From contig JH720303.1 of NCBI GenBank assembly GCA_000231825.2, positions 310,001-374,000 of the forward strand: 64,000 nt of DNA, given 5' to 3'. Under the pieces are notes generated by a model. It did not search any database and was not told where the DNA came from. It worked only from the letters and a program-made list of their open reading frames with translations. This stretch comes from Tetrahymena elliotti 4EA. Taxonomy: Eukaryota; Ciliophora; Oligohymenophorea; Hymenostomatida; Tetrahymenidae. Below are positions 38,099-50,759 of this stretch, in pieces (position 1 is the first letter of the stretch; each line of letters opens with the position of its first letter). The position numbers were made by a program, and so were the translations under genes.

Positions 38099-39625
38099 AT
38101 GTTTAAAAAAATTTCAGATAGCGGTAGATCACAGTCTGTTAGATAGGCATCAGCAGATGGAGCATCGTAATAGCATTTAAACTTTTAATGTTTAAGCTTC
38201 TCAATAAGCAAAATTATGAAGATTAAATGCTACTGTGCATAAATTTTAATAATTAATTAATGTGTTATATAAATCAGGAATAGAGGTAGAAAGAAATAAG
38301 CAACTCCAGATGTTTCAACCTTGAGTTCAAGTTTTGTTTAAAAAACTAAAAAATAACCAGTCATTCAATATGCCACCTTTAAAATTCCTGCAAATGTAAT
38401 TTAAAATTGAAAGAGAGGAATTAAGTATATAAATTGTATGAATACAAATGTGTAGATTTAAGAAGATGATGCTTAAATAAAATATCTCACAGAATAATTA
38501 ACTCTCGTTAATCGTGAAATAGAATTATTATATTCTAAAAAAGAATAGATTTAAGATTTATTAATTGACTTAGAGAAGAAAAAGAGGTAAAAAATGGCTT
38601 ATTTTTTACATTTATTATTTCAATACTAAATTTATTTTAGTTAAAAAGCAAGTATGTATTTGGATGGCCAATAAATAACTTTATAATCAATAAAAATATA
38701 CTTTGGTCAATCAATCAACAAATTAATTTAATTATTTTGCAATTTAATTAAAATTAATTATTTAAAAAGAAAAAAGTAAAACCAAGATATGAGAGATGAA
38801 AATGACGATTACGATGACAATAACAAATATTCCTTTATTAATTAATCAAGAAATAGGAGCTCAAGTTAGTATGGATCAGATAAAAAAAGTAATATCACTT
38901 CAAGTTTGTATCAGTTTGCAATCTAATAAAATTGGAATATAGATATGACAAGATTTAGAGATGATCTCTACCATAATGATGAAGATTCATATCATAGTAA
39001 CTACAGCTAAAGAAGTAATAAAAAAACAGATGAGGTATCTAATATTCTTAATGAGTTATAGACAAGCAAATCAATGATAAAATCTAAAATCATGGATAAA
39101 AGTGCTTTCAACAACAGTTAAAACAACAATAACACAAGTGTGCTTTCACACACTCTCAATGCTTAAATTGCTAACGATACCAGTAATCTATACTAAAGTT
39201 TCATGTATCATGAAAGTAGTTAATAGAATTTAGGCAATGAAGAAAAATTAGAATAGTATAATAAGTTGAAAGAAAGGTGTCTATGGTAGCATTTTAATTA
39301 TAAAGAAAATGTTTAAGATGTAAAATTTTTTTTAGTAATTATCTAAATATATTGACTAATTCAACATTTATTAGAAATTATCTAAGATAGATAACTTAGA
39401 AGTAAATGAGCTTAAAGATTTAGCAAAAAATTTTGGAGTTAAATCTAAAGACACAGTAAATATTTTTTAAATTTTATGCCATATTTAAATTAGAATAAAT
39501 ATATATAGAAATTACTCAAAGAAAACTTAAAAAATATTTATTTCTTCTTGGCAAGAAATAAATTCCCAGAAGATTATTTGAGGGAATTCAAGACAACTAT
39601 TAATGATAAAATAGATATTTTATGA
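38099..39625 (+). CDS. unknown protein with coiled coil and Asn/Ser-rich linker
   Basis: ATG 38099-38101; introns 38396-38455, 38587-38769, 39320-39374 and 39456-39508; TGA 39623-39625. Exons sum to 1176 nt, or 391 residues. The start is Ser/Arg-rich (MFKKISDSGRSQSVRQAS). A coiled-coil segment follows (TEQLTLVNREIELLYSKKEQ), then an Asp/Asn/Ser-rich, probably disordered middle, then a helical C-terminus (NELKDLAKNFGVKSKD and KLLKENLKNIYFFLARNK). The N-terminal stretch around 38190-38280 is open but odd in composition, so an unrecognised intron there is possible. No family recognised. Confidence 0.65.
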
Positions 39626-40507
39626 GATTAAAAATGTCCCTCTGTTATGATAATTGCTAAACTAAGCTTTAGTAAAAATTTAAAATAAAATAATTAAATT
39701 AAATGATACAAAATAATTCCTTATTATTAAATTAACATACCACTCATTCTTTTTACTTTGTAATAAATATACTATATATTCATCATTCCAATATTATTTG
39801 AGAAAACTTAAAACTATATTCATTTGTAATTTCATTTTCTCTAATTTTTGTAAAACATATTTTATTTGTTTTTTTAATATTAATTTCGTTTAATAGATGA
39901 GTGTTTCTAGGTGTTTAACTAACTCAAATACTACATTTTATTATGTATTTCTTGACTTTTTATTATTTTCCCGAAAAAATTGAAAATATGAATAAGATAT
40001 TTAAATTAATTAGAAAAAGTGGAAGTTATCATAGTTAACATAAAACAGAATTTTATCAAATCTTTAAGATAGGTTATTTAGCTTTTCCTATAAGATAAAT
40101 AGCTAAGTTATCATTTAAACTAAATACTTCTTTCTATATGTATCAATTATTAAAAAAAAGTGATGGTTCTCTTTTTGGTAAAGATAAAAAGATAACTCTA
40201 AAATTTTTATTTGAATTTCAACAAAATAACTATTTAATTCCTTTGTAAAATATTTTTTATTCTATACATTTATATTTTTGTTTCTTTTCTAAAACTTTAA
40301 CTGGAACTTTTTACCTATTTTAGTTATGATTAATATTCTTCCTCGAAATCTAAAACAATCTCTTAATTTTTTTATAATAATTATTTTTCATATATTTTAA
40401 GACAATAATTGATTGAATAAATAGATAAATTTCAAAAACTTACTAAAATCATATATACAACCTAGTTTTAAGATTTAACAGAATTAACTGTTAATAGAAA
40501 GTGATAA
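39626..40507. other. intergenic
   Basis: AT-rich spacer between two + strand genes; no supported ORF. Confidence 0.5.
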
Positions 40508-41110
40508 ATGAACAACCAATTCTATTTACCTCCTATTTAGTAGAACTAATCGTTTGCTTATTCTCCTTCTAAATAATAAATGCCTATGCCTGTACCATTT
40601 GCTAATAATATGGATATTATGGCTCCTCCAATATAAATGCCTAGATCTCTAAGTTAACCTTTAATGGGATAAGAAAGCTATTCTTCATTTAAACTATATG
40701 AAAAAATGAGAGAGGAAAAAATTATGGCAGTTTTAGAAAGATAAGCTGAATACTTGGCAAAAATAGCAACTAAATTCAAAATATTTTAGGATAATACAAA
40801 TCAGCGTTTAAGAGATAGAATTTATGAGTTAGAAAAAGAAAATGAAATACTTTAAAGAAGAAGAAGAGAAGAACACTTACTGAATTAAATTAACAATAAT
40901 CTAGATTCTAAATTCAGAAATTACAATGAGAGTTAGCTCAAAAACTTCTTAGAAGGAAACGGTGGTGGATAATTTATGCAACCTATGAGCTTAGATCCTA
41001 ATGAATTTGCAAAAATATTCAAATCGCCTCACGAATAAGAAGAGGACATGGAAGAAAGAAAGAAGAAAAAGAAAAAGCGCTCTAAAAGTAAAAAGAAAAA
41101 AAACGAATGA
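40508..41110 (+). CDS. 200-residue Pro/Met/Gln-rich, coiled-coil, Lys-rich-tail protein (unknown)
   Basis: Single exon, 201 codons, TGA 41108-41110. The first 60 residues are rich in Pro, Met and Gln (PPIQQNQSFAYSPSK, PMPVPFANN). The centre is a predicted coiled coil (EKMREEKIMAVLERQAEYLA, later LRDRIYELEKENEILQ followed by five basic residues). The C-terminus is a dense Lys/Arg/Ser tail (KKKKKKRSKSKKKK) that could act as a nuclear or nucleolar signal or bind nucleic acid or acidic lipid. No domain recognised. Confidence 0.8.
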
Positions 41111-41972
41111 TTTTATAACTAAAAAAACTAACATACTTTACAATTATAAATCTTATTCTTTCTTAATTTCTAAAAATTCATGCTTGAAAAAGTTTTCTAG
41201 AGGGCTTACTAAATAAATAAAAAAGAGTTATTTAATTGCAAGCATAATCAAATAGATAGTTGTTATCTATTATATTAATATACTTCCTGTCATCTATCTA
41301 CACATAAATCAATCAACCATTCAGTCAGCTAATCAAAAAATTTCTAATTAATAATAAAATATTGCAAATACATATAAAATGAGTAAACAGATTTTTGTGA
41401 GCTTGTTTTTTGGATCAATAGATCATCAAGCAAATAAAAAATGTACATATTATTTATATTCTAGTTAAAATTTATTTATTATTTTAATTAATTGCAATAT
41501 TTCTCATTAATTTTTTATCATTAATTATTTCACTTAAATTAACAAACCAGTAAATAAAATTCATTTTTGCTTTTTTTTAAAATTTCAAATTTCTCTTTTT
41601 AAAAATGAATGTTAAGCTTTTTACAATATTATTTATTAAGGAAATTTAGATGAGGTCAAACTTTCAAATGTAAAACTAAACATGAAAAATTTTATTTTTG
41701 AACTTTTTTAAATACCTTTATAAAATTTGGTCTTTGAGTAAGAACATTTATTTTTTTCAACAAGTTTTTAAGAATTGCCTTAAAAAAGAGCATTTATTAA
41801 AAATATAAATTGATTTATTTTACTTTAAAATAAGAATTAGCTTAATAAAAATCAATTTAGGTATTTGAGGAATAAGTTAAAAGATTATTCACATACTATG
41901 TACTTATGTATTCCCATATCAAAAGTATTGACTGAAGAATAAATTCTAGTAGTTAACAATAAATATTTAATT
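41111..41972. other. intergenic, convergent
   Basis: AT-rich spacer between convergent genes; no supported ORF. Confidence 0.5.
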
Positions 41973-42849
41973 TCAATATAGTTAGTAACAAGCTAATATT
42001 GCAGATGCTAAACCACCAAACCAAGCAACAGTATCATTAACTTATACTTTTAACAACTTAATAGCTAAATCAGATCCTTTAAAACTTACTAGCATATCAC
42101 CACAAGTTCTTAATAACCAAAGAAAATTTTCTACTTTTTATTATTTAATTTTTTATAATTCTTCTTAAGCTTCTATGTTTTCTTGTTCATTCTTTAAGTA
42201 AGGTAGCTTCTACCTAACTTTAATTTCATTGTAATGAATACGTAATAAGCTTCTTAATTACAAAATTAATCTAAGTACAAGCCCTATAAACCAAAAATTC
42301 ATAGCCTTCTAAAATGTCTCTTTAGAATTTTGTTTGTTTCCAATAAACTAGCACTTTTAGAGAATATAAATGTTATCAAAAAGGTAATACATGGCATAGA
42401 AACCACGAATTAAAATAGAGAATAATCTATTAAATTCATCTATACTATTAGATTCATTTGATTAAAGTTTGATAAGCTTAACAATATAATTTATTTCAGA
42501 CAAGCTCTTAAACAATCTACAAAAACGTCTTGTATCAGCACAAGCCTCTAATTAAATTTCAAAATAAATAATTTAAAGAAATGTCTTTTTATTAGCATCA
42601 AAATAATCTAATTTAATCTAAATTCTTCAGTGAAATGAATTACCTGATAAACCTTTAAGTCTAATAAGTTTTTCTTAATATCTCTTGAGTATCACTGCAC
42701 TATTTAAGAATCTTCCTCCATAAACAATAACTTTTGTAAGCTTATCTCTCCCCTCTAACAAATTTGTAACAATAAATTTACTTTAATAAATAGTTAATAG
42801 TTTTACCATATTGATTAATCATCTTAACATATCTATCTACGTTGCTCAT
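41973..42849 (-). CDS. PEX11: PEX11-family peroxisomal membrane proliferation protein
   Basis: ATG 42847-42849, introns 42755-42806 and 42608-42643, TGA 41973-41975; 789 nt coding, 262 residues, close to the usual 230-260. The N-terminus (VDRYVKMINQYEGRDKLTKV, then YGGRFLNSA) matches the PEX11 start, where an acidic/Arg TEGRDKL..LQYGSRF segment forms the membrane-remodelling amphipathic helix. ADTRRFCRLFKSLSE is the family's second conserved block. The C-terminus has a helix with VNDTVAWFGGLASAILACYQ, matching the family's terminal membrane segment. PEX11 elongates and divides peroxisomes. The second intron, 36 nt, is unusually short for this window, but removing it restores both frame and homology. 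Confidence 0.88.
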
Positions 42850-44439
42850 CCCTAATCCTACTATAACCACTCTATTTTACCTTCTTTTCCTTGAATCTTT
42901 CAATACTTTGTTTATTTTACTTACTTTTTTTAATACACAAAAAGCTTTTTAACAATAATTTAAAACTTTATGACTCTTATCGACGTCATATAAAGATTTT
43001 TGCGCGAATTAAAATTTGATGAAGAATTAATTTTTAATTTGGAATCAAAAAGTTTAATTTCTAAAAATGCCTAAATGTAATTTAATAAAATTCAATAAAA
43101 AGTTAAAGTTCGTTTTGTTTTATTATTTAAAAATCAAATATTTTTATTAGTAATCTTCTTCTAGTATATTTAATATTAAAAAAAAACATATTTATTTTTT
43201 AGCTTTAAAAATCGAATGAAAAATAAAAATAAATAACATGAATGTAAAAGTTAGCAAAGTTTATGATTTAAGGCTTTAAAATAGCTTTAATAAGTATCTT
43301 TAAGTATTTTTTCTGCTTGAAGTTTTTATGATTTTTCTATCTTTCTGTAAATATTTCTTGAAATAATCTCTTATAAACTTGAAATATTTTACAAAAATTA
43401 AAAAAAATTTGCCTTTTTTTTATCGTTAAAGAAAAAGTTTTGTTCTAATTCCTGATAAAAATAATCAAAGTTAAATTAATAAAGCTAGCTATCTTATAGC
43501 TGATTATGATTTTCACAACTAGTCTATAAAAGATACTTATTTTATAATTCTGAATTTTTATATTTTCTCTTAATTTAATTTTAAAATTAATTTCCAGAAA
43601 TAAAATATGAGAAATTATTTCACAATTTGAAACAATCTTTACTGGTATATTTTCAAACAAGTTTAACTTAAATATTTTTTGCTTTTGTTAATGTGATTCC
43701 ATCAAAAAAATATGAATTATTAAAAAGCATTCACTTTGTTAATATTCTATTAGTTAGACATTATTTTAATCACCATTTTCAAAGGAATTCTTTCACAAAA
43801 TGAAAAAATAAATTAATTGAAATGACAAAATTAAAAATTGAAACAAAATCATACATAAGTAATGAAAATAATAACTTAAAAAGATATGGATTTATGATTT
43901 AAAAAAAAAAATCAATTATTTAGATTTAAAGATTTTGAACTCAAATGAATTATTATTTTTAAATTTTTTCCATAGAATTATGAGATTTTGATTTTTAAAA
44001 TTTAAAAAGATTTCATATTTTATCAAAATCGAGTAATAAAATTAATTAATCAAGCTTACAAATTTCAAAATTTATTAATAACTCAGATTTATATCCAGTT
44101 ACAAAATTATTTGACTAAAAAGTGAAATTTCAGGCCTTAAATAAATTGAAAAATGTTAAACAAGCAAATAAAGTATGAAAATATCTTAGAAAATTCTAAA
44201 TTATTGATTATTATTTATTTATTTATTTTAGGAGTAAATTAAAACAACATATTTGAAAAATTTAGTCATAGATTGCTAAACAAATTGAATTAAATTTATT
44301 AATAATAATTTACTTTGTTCACCATCAATAAATTTAGAATTTTTAATATCGAATTCCAAAGTAATTTTAATAATAATTTATTATTATTACTTCAATATTT
44401 GTAAACTTTATTAATCAATTAAAAGTATAGGTAATCACA
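42850..44439. other. divergent intergenic region
   Basis: About 1.6 kb of AT-rich DNA between the PEX11 start (-) and the start of the Cys-rich membrane protein (+). No supported ORF. Confidence 0.5.
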
Positions 44440-45999
44440 ATGTATTACTGCTGTAAAGGCTGCAAAAATTGTTGCAAGAATTGCGGCTAATGCTGTGATG
44501 ATTGCTGTAGCGGTTTTTGGGATTGTTGTGGTTCTTGCTGTGAAAGCATTATCAGTTGTATCTCTAAAATATTTTCAAAACCTTTTTCATTTTGTGCATT
44601 TTTAGCTTTGTTTATCACATTCTTGCCAACAATATTAATGATTGTCGCAGAAGCTAAAGCCAAGGATTATGTTTGCTCAGAATCCATGACAAAGACATCA
44701 TTTGCGATATAAGGTATTACTAAAAGATGCTTTTTCTGTATTAAATTTATCAAATATACAATTTTAGGTGTAAACAATCTTGTGAACTTTTTATTTTGCA
44801 TTTATCTTGTGTGTTCGTTTGACAAAAAATACACAGGTAAAGGAAAAGAGGGAAGTGAAGAAAAGAATATATTACAAAGAACTATGAATATGATCTGCTA
44901 TGATTTTGTAGTATGTTTTTACATGATAGCTTTAATTTTTTTTATTGCATGGGTTATTGTAGGCCATCATTATTATTCTTTAGAACACCCAAAAAGTGAA
45001 TGTTCTGTAAATGATAATGGGTTTTTTATGGATATTTTCCTATACAACTTGATTTCTATGGATATTTATTTGATTGCAGGTGGCTTAATCTTTTTATGGT
45101 GTTTAATAATAGCAGCATGTGATGAAGGAAGGTATAAGCTATTTTTTATTTATTTCATTAGTCAAAATTATTTCAAGCATAGACTTTTTATGTTATTTTA
45201 AAACAATTGGATTTTTAAATTCTCTAAAAAACAAAAATATAACTAAATATTTAATAAAAAAATAGTTGTACATTTTATGATGTTTGTAGATGTTAGATAT
45301 TATGTTGCACTTGTGGATTATGCGATATAGGTAAACGTAAGCAAGTAGCTAGTTAAGATTATAATCCAAATAGATATTAGTATGCTCAACAAAATAGATA
45401 GTAATATTCAGAATAAAGAAATACATGGCTAGATAAAAGCAAGCGTTTATTAGCTGGATTTGGTTTATTTTCAAACAAATAAAATGTTAATTAGCCACAA
45501 TAAAATAACTAAAATCAAAATTAATAATAGGGTAATTAAAGTATATAATTTACTAATCAATAATATCATTAATAATACTAATAAAACAGTGTTTAATAGA
45601 ATAATAATCCTTATATGCAAAATAAAAATCCTTATTAGCAGAATATTCAATACTAAAATAATCCATTTATTCCTTAAAATAATATGGTTTAATAAAACTA
45701 ATATCCCTAATATAATTATCCTTAATAAGTAAATTACTAATTACCTCCTCCACCTCCACCTCCTCCAGTATATGGAAGCTAAAATCAGCCTCATAACCCC
45801 TAACAAATTGTTTATAATTAAAACTAAAACCAAAATCCATTTGCTTCTAATCCACCCTAACCTGAACCTGAGAAAAAAGAGGTATTTAATCTTATCAAAA
45901 CTTAAAATTTATTTTATTTATTATTTAATAAAATAGAAAGGATTTATTGATAAAGCTAAAGATGCAGCAACCGATTTAAAGAATAAATTGTTTAAATGA
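44440..45999 (+). CDS. Cys-rich multipass membrane protein with Gln/Asn/Pro-rich tail (unknown)
   Basis: Introns 44714-44767, 45132-45289 and 45882-45936; 1293 nt coding, 430 residues; TGA 45997-45999. The first 40 residues hold 15 Cys in pairs (MYYCCKGCKNCCKNCG...), suggesting palmitoylation or metal binding. Hydrophobic helices follow: SFCAFLALFITFLPTILMIV, NNLVNFLFCIYLVCSF, VVCFYMIALIFFIAWVIVG, and a long one ending LIAGGLIFLWCLIIAAC. After a second Cys cluster (CQILCCTCGLCDIGKRKQ) comes a Gln/Asn-rich, prion-like tail with an eight-Pro run. The last exon is a charged amphipathic helix (FIDKAKDAATDLKNKLF). The arrangement suggests a membrane protein with a disordered cytosolic tail. No family recognised. 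Confidence 0.85.
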
Positions 46000-46377
46000 A
46001 ATTTTTTTTTTATTATTGAAAATAATTTATATTATTACTCTCCTTGTTAACTTTTAAACCTATTTCTATATCTAAAATTGTTATGTTTTTATTCAATTCT
46101 TTTAGAAAAATAAAATAAGAAAGTAAAAGTTATTAAATTCTACTCAAAAGTATTCATTAAAATAATAAAAATAAATATTTATAAAAATAAATTGATTTAT
46201 AATTTTATAAATTCATAATCATTTATGCATTTTAATCATAATATTTTGTTTGTAGAAAGACCTAGAAAAATAATTATTCCTATTTTAATATTTTTTGATT
46301 AAAAAAAAAATAGGAATTATTAAGATATTTTTTATAATTGAAGAAATAATTAAGAAATAACAAGCATTAATATAGAT
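46000..46377. other. intergenic
   Basis: AT-rich spacer between two + strand membrane-protein genes; nothing recognised. Confidence 0.5.
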
Positions 46378-46707
46378 ATGAAAGAAGATATAGCTGAAAA
46401 ATTGTAAAAAGAAAGAGAAATTTAGTTAAAAATTTAGGTTCCTACTTAGCAAGTAGTAGAAGTTGATCCTGATAAAGAATGGGAAAAACTTATGAGAAAA
46501 ATGTCTTATAAAATGCCTTAAACTTTTAAATATTCTTTTGCCTTATTTTTAGGGCTTGGTTTTATTGTTGCTATTGGCGCTAAAAAAGCAAGCAGATTTT
46601 TTTTATATCCTATTATAGGCACTCCTACTTTGGGATTAGGTTTATGCTACAATGATTTTTATAAGATGTATGATATAAAATTTAATATGTAAAAGAAGAA
46701 AGATTGA
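46378..46707 (+). CDS. small membrane protein, 109 residues (unknown)
   Basis: Single exon of 110 codons, ATG 46378, TGA 46705-46707. A charged helical N-terminus (IAEKLQKEREIQLKIQ) is followed by KEWEKLMRKMSYKMP. Two hydrophobic segments follow: FALFLGLGFIVAIGAKKASR and FLYPIIGTPTLGLGLCYN. It ends basic (KKKD), with lysines at -3 and -4 from the C-terminus as in a KKxx-type ER-retrieval signal. Organisation resembles small hairpin proteins of mitochondria or ER, but I cannot name a family. Confidence 0.75.
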
Positions 46708-46916
46708 ATCGATTTGCTTATTTATTCAAAAAAGATTAATGGCTTTATTAATAAAATTAGTGATTGAATATTTGGCATAATTTATAGTGTATCTACTTTT
46801 TTAATTGAAGCTAAAAAAAACTATTTTATAAAGTTACTCACATTTAACATTTATATTACTTTTACATATTATGGTATATATTTATTTCATTTTTTGCTAT
46901 TACTGTTTTTGAATTT

Positions 46917-47552
46917 TCATTTACTTTTGTACATAAGTAGCTTATTAATTTTTCTATTTTACTCTATAACTTACTGTAAATATTTGCTATCAGAAATTTA
47001 TTTATTTTTGCAGATTTCAGCAAGTTGGAGCATGGCTTTTTGTTTAGTCAAACCAGTTAACTACTTAATTTCTTACTATTAACATATTTAAGAAGAATAA
47101 ATTATAACAAAGGACATAATAAAGGTATTAACGCTGCATATTGCTTTTAAATTTTATGTTTTTAAAATAATTGTCAAAACTGGTAGAATTTCTATTAGCT
47201 CTTCATAAATGTTTGCTGAATACTTCTTACTTATAATACATCTCTCAAAATAAAGCAGCAAAATATGCTAAATAGAAGGCAGTTCAACAAATAAATCTAT
47301 TAATTTATCTATTATTGATTTATCTAGACAAGTATCATAAAATTCTTCATTTATTTGTGAGAGTAAAGTAACAGTATTTGAAAGCAATATTCCTATCTCT
47401 ATTTCACAATCATTTTCTTTAATATCATTTTAAGATTTTTATTACAATAATAGTTTAAGCCTATCATTTATCAATTTTACTTCGGCTACAACCTAAAATG
47501 GCTTAATTTTTAAATTTGAAACTGGTTTTTTCTCTTCTTTGCAATTGATCAT
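46917..47552 (-). CDS. helical protein of unknown function, 211 residues
   Basis: One open frame of 212 codons from ATG 47550-47552 to TGA 46917-46919. Begins MINCKEEKKPVSNLKIKPFQ; then mainly amphipathic helix (EIGILLSNTVTLLSQINEEF, KLIDLFVELPSIQHILLLYF) as in armadillo-like or helical-bundle proteins. It closes with TGLTKQKAMLQLAEICKNK. A GT...AG segment of 57 nt near 47065-47130 has a length divisible by three, so it may be a spliced intron. Convergent with the small membrane-protein gene. No family recognised; upstream exons possible. Confidence 0.65.
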
Positions 47553-48587
47553 TACTCTGAATACAATCTTATATTTATTTATAGATTTTTAAATTAAATT
47601 ATTAATTTTAGTGGTTAATGCTTTAGCTGTTAATATTTGTCAAACACAAAATTTTAAATGAAATAATTAGGAAATATTTTTAGATAAATCAAAAAAAAAA
47701 AAATGCTATTTTTTGTTGTGTTTATTTATGAAATGAAGAAATCCACAAGTTTTTTCTATGATATAAATATGTATTTACATGTAATCAAATTTAACCTATA
47801 ATTCTTTAATTTTATTATTAGTTATGAGATTTAAATAGGGCTAACCAACTTCATATCTTGAGTTAAGAATTTTGAAGGAAGATTAATGTTTTGCAATTAT
47901 TGATAAGATTTTGTAAGTATGTATTTATGTTTAGGTAGGTAGGTAGATAGGTGGTAATAATGATGATGATGATGATGATGATTATGTTTGATTATTTTTA
48001 TGTTTGTTTGTTGTTGATGTTTTTGTAAATAGTAAAGAGAACTTTCAAGCATACTCTAAAAAAAGATAGAAACTCTAAACACTTAATTCCACCTATATAA
48101 AGACTGGCAGTAGTTTTTAAAATGAGAACTATAATTGTAGTAGGAGTAAATTCGAAGATTCTTCAATAAAAATTTATTAATCTTGCTAGCAAGAGACTTT
48201 AAAATAAATAGTATGAATAAAATAAATAATAACCACCAACATGATAGATAGACTTCCTGAAACTTCTTTTTAGGAAAGCAACATTCCTTCTTTCCCAATC
48301 AAAACAAGCTTATAGCTTTTTTTGCTTATTTTTTAAATTTACTTATTCTAATCTAGCTACTATAAGGCAACTTATTGAGTAAGTAAGTTTGTTAGTTAGT
48401 TTATTAGTTATTTATTCAGTCAATCAGTATTTCGAATTATTGATATATTTTTAAGGATTTCAGATGTTTAAAGGAAAGGTCTTTTATTGTTTGGTAATTA
48501 ATAGAGGAATTTAAATAATTAATATAATTTTAAAAAAATAATAGAGGAAGAAAGATAATGAAAATGATGTAATTTCATTTTCTTTCT
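47553..48587. other. intergenic with microsatellite
   Basis: No supported ORF. Lies between the start of one - gene and the 3' end of another. Contains a GGTA/GAT microsatellite at about 47933-47983. Confidence 0.55.
47933..47983. repeat. compound microsatellite (GGTA)n then (GAT)n
   Basis: About four GGTA-type units run into seven to eight GAT units with a short interruption. Intergenic, no coding role seen. Confidence 0.85.
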
Positions 48588-50679
48588 TCATTAAACTTAA
48601 GTTTATTATTATTGTTATTCAGTTTGGTTTTATTATTAATTTATCTCATCAAGACTAGCATATCCTCCTTCTTCCAAAAATTCTTTGACAGATTTGTTCT
48701 TTTAAAGTGTTACCAAAATTCTACTTTTCTTTTCACTGAGGGGATTTTCTGAATAGTCAACTAAAGTGAAATTAGGGTAGTTTAATTTCTCAATGCCAGT
48801 TGAATTGTAATGTTCTCTTTCAATGGGATAAAGGAAAACTAATCTACCTCCAGGAGTTAAGACTCTGTTGGCTAATCTTACAAGACCATTAACAATGTAA
48901 TCAACAGAGACAGTTAGAGTGGGGGCATAAGAATGTCTCTCTTCTGCATTTTCATTATTATTCTTTTTCTCTTCTTCTTCATTTTCTTACTATTTGTCAG
49001 ATTTTTCTTGAATTTCTAATCCCTTCATTTAATTAGATATTTCGTCAACTAATTTAGCTTATTCAGTTTGCTTAAGAAGAGGAGATCCAGCTTATTGGCC
49101 ATCTTCTTCATTTTAAGCCTCATCTTCTTAAGTGTTGGCATTGGTACTTTACTTGTCTTTTTTATTTCTCTTCTTTTCTTTTTTTCCTGCGGTTCTAGTC
49201 ATAGCACGGAATCCATAAGGAGGATCACAAATAATTGCATCAAATATTTCAACTTCTCTTAAATTTGTATTAATGCAATCCATACGAATGATATTAGGCT
49301 TATTTAATTCATACTATTCAAAATTAAGCATAATTTTTGGTTTCATCTCCTAACAATATTCCTAATTTTTTTGGTAGAATTATGACTTTTTATTTAAACG
49401 TCCAACTCCAAATCCGTGGAGAACTCTAGGATCCAAATCACCTCCAAAGCAAATTGCTCCAAAATGAGAGGGAGGGATGATAAGGGATCCACTGCCTACG
49501 AAAGGATCTAAAATCATATCTCCTGATCTAGTAAGTCCCTAATTGCACATCAAAAATGAAAGAATATTATCTGTGGAAGTAGGTCCGAGATAAGCTCTTT
49601 ATCTCAAATCATATTTGTTAGTTTAGTTTTCTTTTTGAGATATACGAGTGCATGATTTAGATCTTCCGACTTCAACACCAAAGTAAATCTATTTAATTTA
49701 AAATAGTTTTAAAATAAATCTTTATGTTTATTTGATTTTTTCTAGTACAAAATATTAAATGAGAATTATTAACTACTTAATGAAATTGCATATAAATACT
49801 AACATTGACTTATGCTTTTCAAAAAAATTTTATTGTTCATAAAAACTCTACTTGATGATAAAATTATTTGATTATGAATCACTGCATTTAAGGGTGTAAA
49901 TTAAATTTATTTTAGCTTTGTTATCCTTTGAAAAGAATAAATTTAACTTACTGATGGCTTGAAAAAGTAGTTTATTTAATTTTTCATTTTGTTATTCAAA
50001 GTAAATAAAGAAGTGATAAATGAATTACATCAAGTAAAGTGTTTGTAATAGAGCTATCGGTCTACTTGGTAAATGGATCAACATGTCTTTCCATGATCCA
50101 GAATTTTTTTTAAGGGTTTTTAAGGTCAATTTTGCCTCTCATGTTAAGAGATTCAGTAATTATTTCAATACGATCTATAATTTCCTACTATGTAAGATGG
50201 GAATTATAGGGATCAACCTCAAAAAGAATCTTTTAATCTTCCTAATTATGCTTAAATAGAATTTCCTTGTCTGCAAATTTAACTATATCTTCGTAATTGG
50301 TAGCTTCAGAAATTATCTCAATGAAAACATCGATTAAAATTGAACGCTAAATGATCTATTAGCATATTTCTACATTAGGGAATTCCAAATAAACGAAAGG
50401 GAAACGTCTGAAGCTTGTATGACGAATTTCAGAGGCATTGATAGGTAAAATCTATTTCTTTTGGTTTAATTTTTTGTTTTAATGATACATGTAGGGGTAG
50501 TAGGGACTTGTGTTGATTAAATCACTATTGGTAGTTGAGTTTTCTTAACCTTCCTAAACGAATTCGTGCTTGAAAACTTCTTTCCAATCGAGATTATGCA
50601 TAGCAATCAATGACTTTAATTCTGGTAAACAGAAATCAACATAATTTGGGATTGTTTTGAATTGTGCTAAAACCTTCAT
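48588..50679 (-). CDS. TRM11: tRNA (guanine-10-N2)-methyltransferase catalytic subunit, TRM11
   Basis: Two exons (50679-50029, 49688-48588) with one 340-nt intron total 1752 nt, or 583 residues; TGA 48588-48590. The N-terminal half (MKVLAQFKTIPNYVDFCLPE, then FVYLEFPNVEICQ) is the THUMP-like tRNA-binding part. The catalytic half has the family segment YLGPTSTDNILSFLMCNQGL, SAM motif I LDPFVGSGSL, HFGAICFGGDLDPR, and the amino-methyltransferase motif DAIICDPPYGFRA. A long acidic/Lys/Gln insertion of about 90 residues separates DPPYG from the final VLTPGGRLVFLYP strands. TRM11 with TRM112 makes m2G10 in cytosolic tRNA. The homology puts THUMP-like and catalytic parts in the expected order without the spliced segment. 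Confidence 0.94.
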
Positions 50680-50738
50680 ACTTATTACTTGAAATTTGAG
50701 ATATGCTGTATTTCAATTTGGAGTTTGTGTGTTTATGT

Positions 50739-50759
50739 GAGTGAGAGAGAGAGAGAGAG
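50739..50759. repeat. (GA)n microsatellite
   Basis: About ten GA units just upstream of the TRM11 start, flanked by GT-rich sequence. Confidence 0.85.

Noticed and set aside
38190..38277. GT...CAG segment in the first exon of the gene at 38099 as an intron
   Set aside because: Its 88-nt length would shift the frame; without it the total coding length is a multiple of three.
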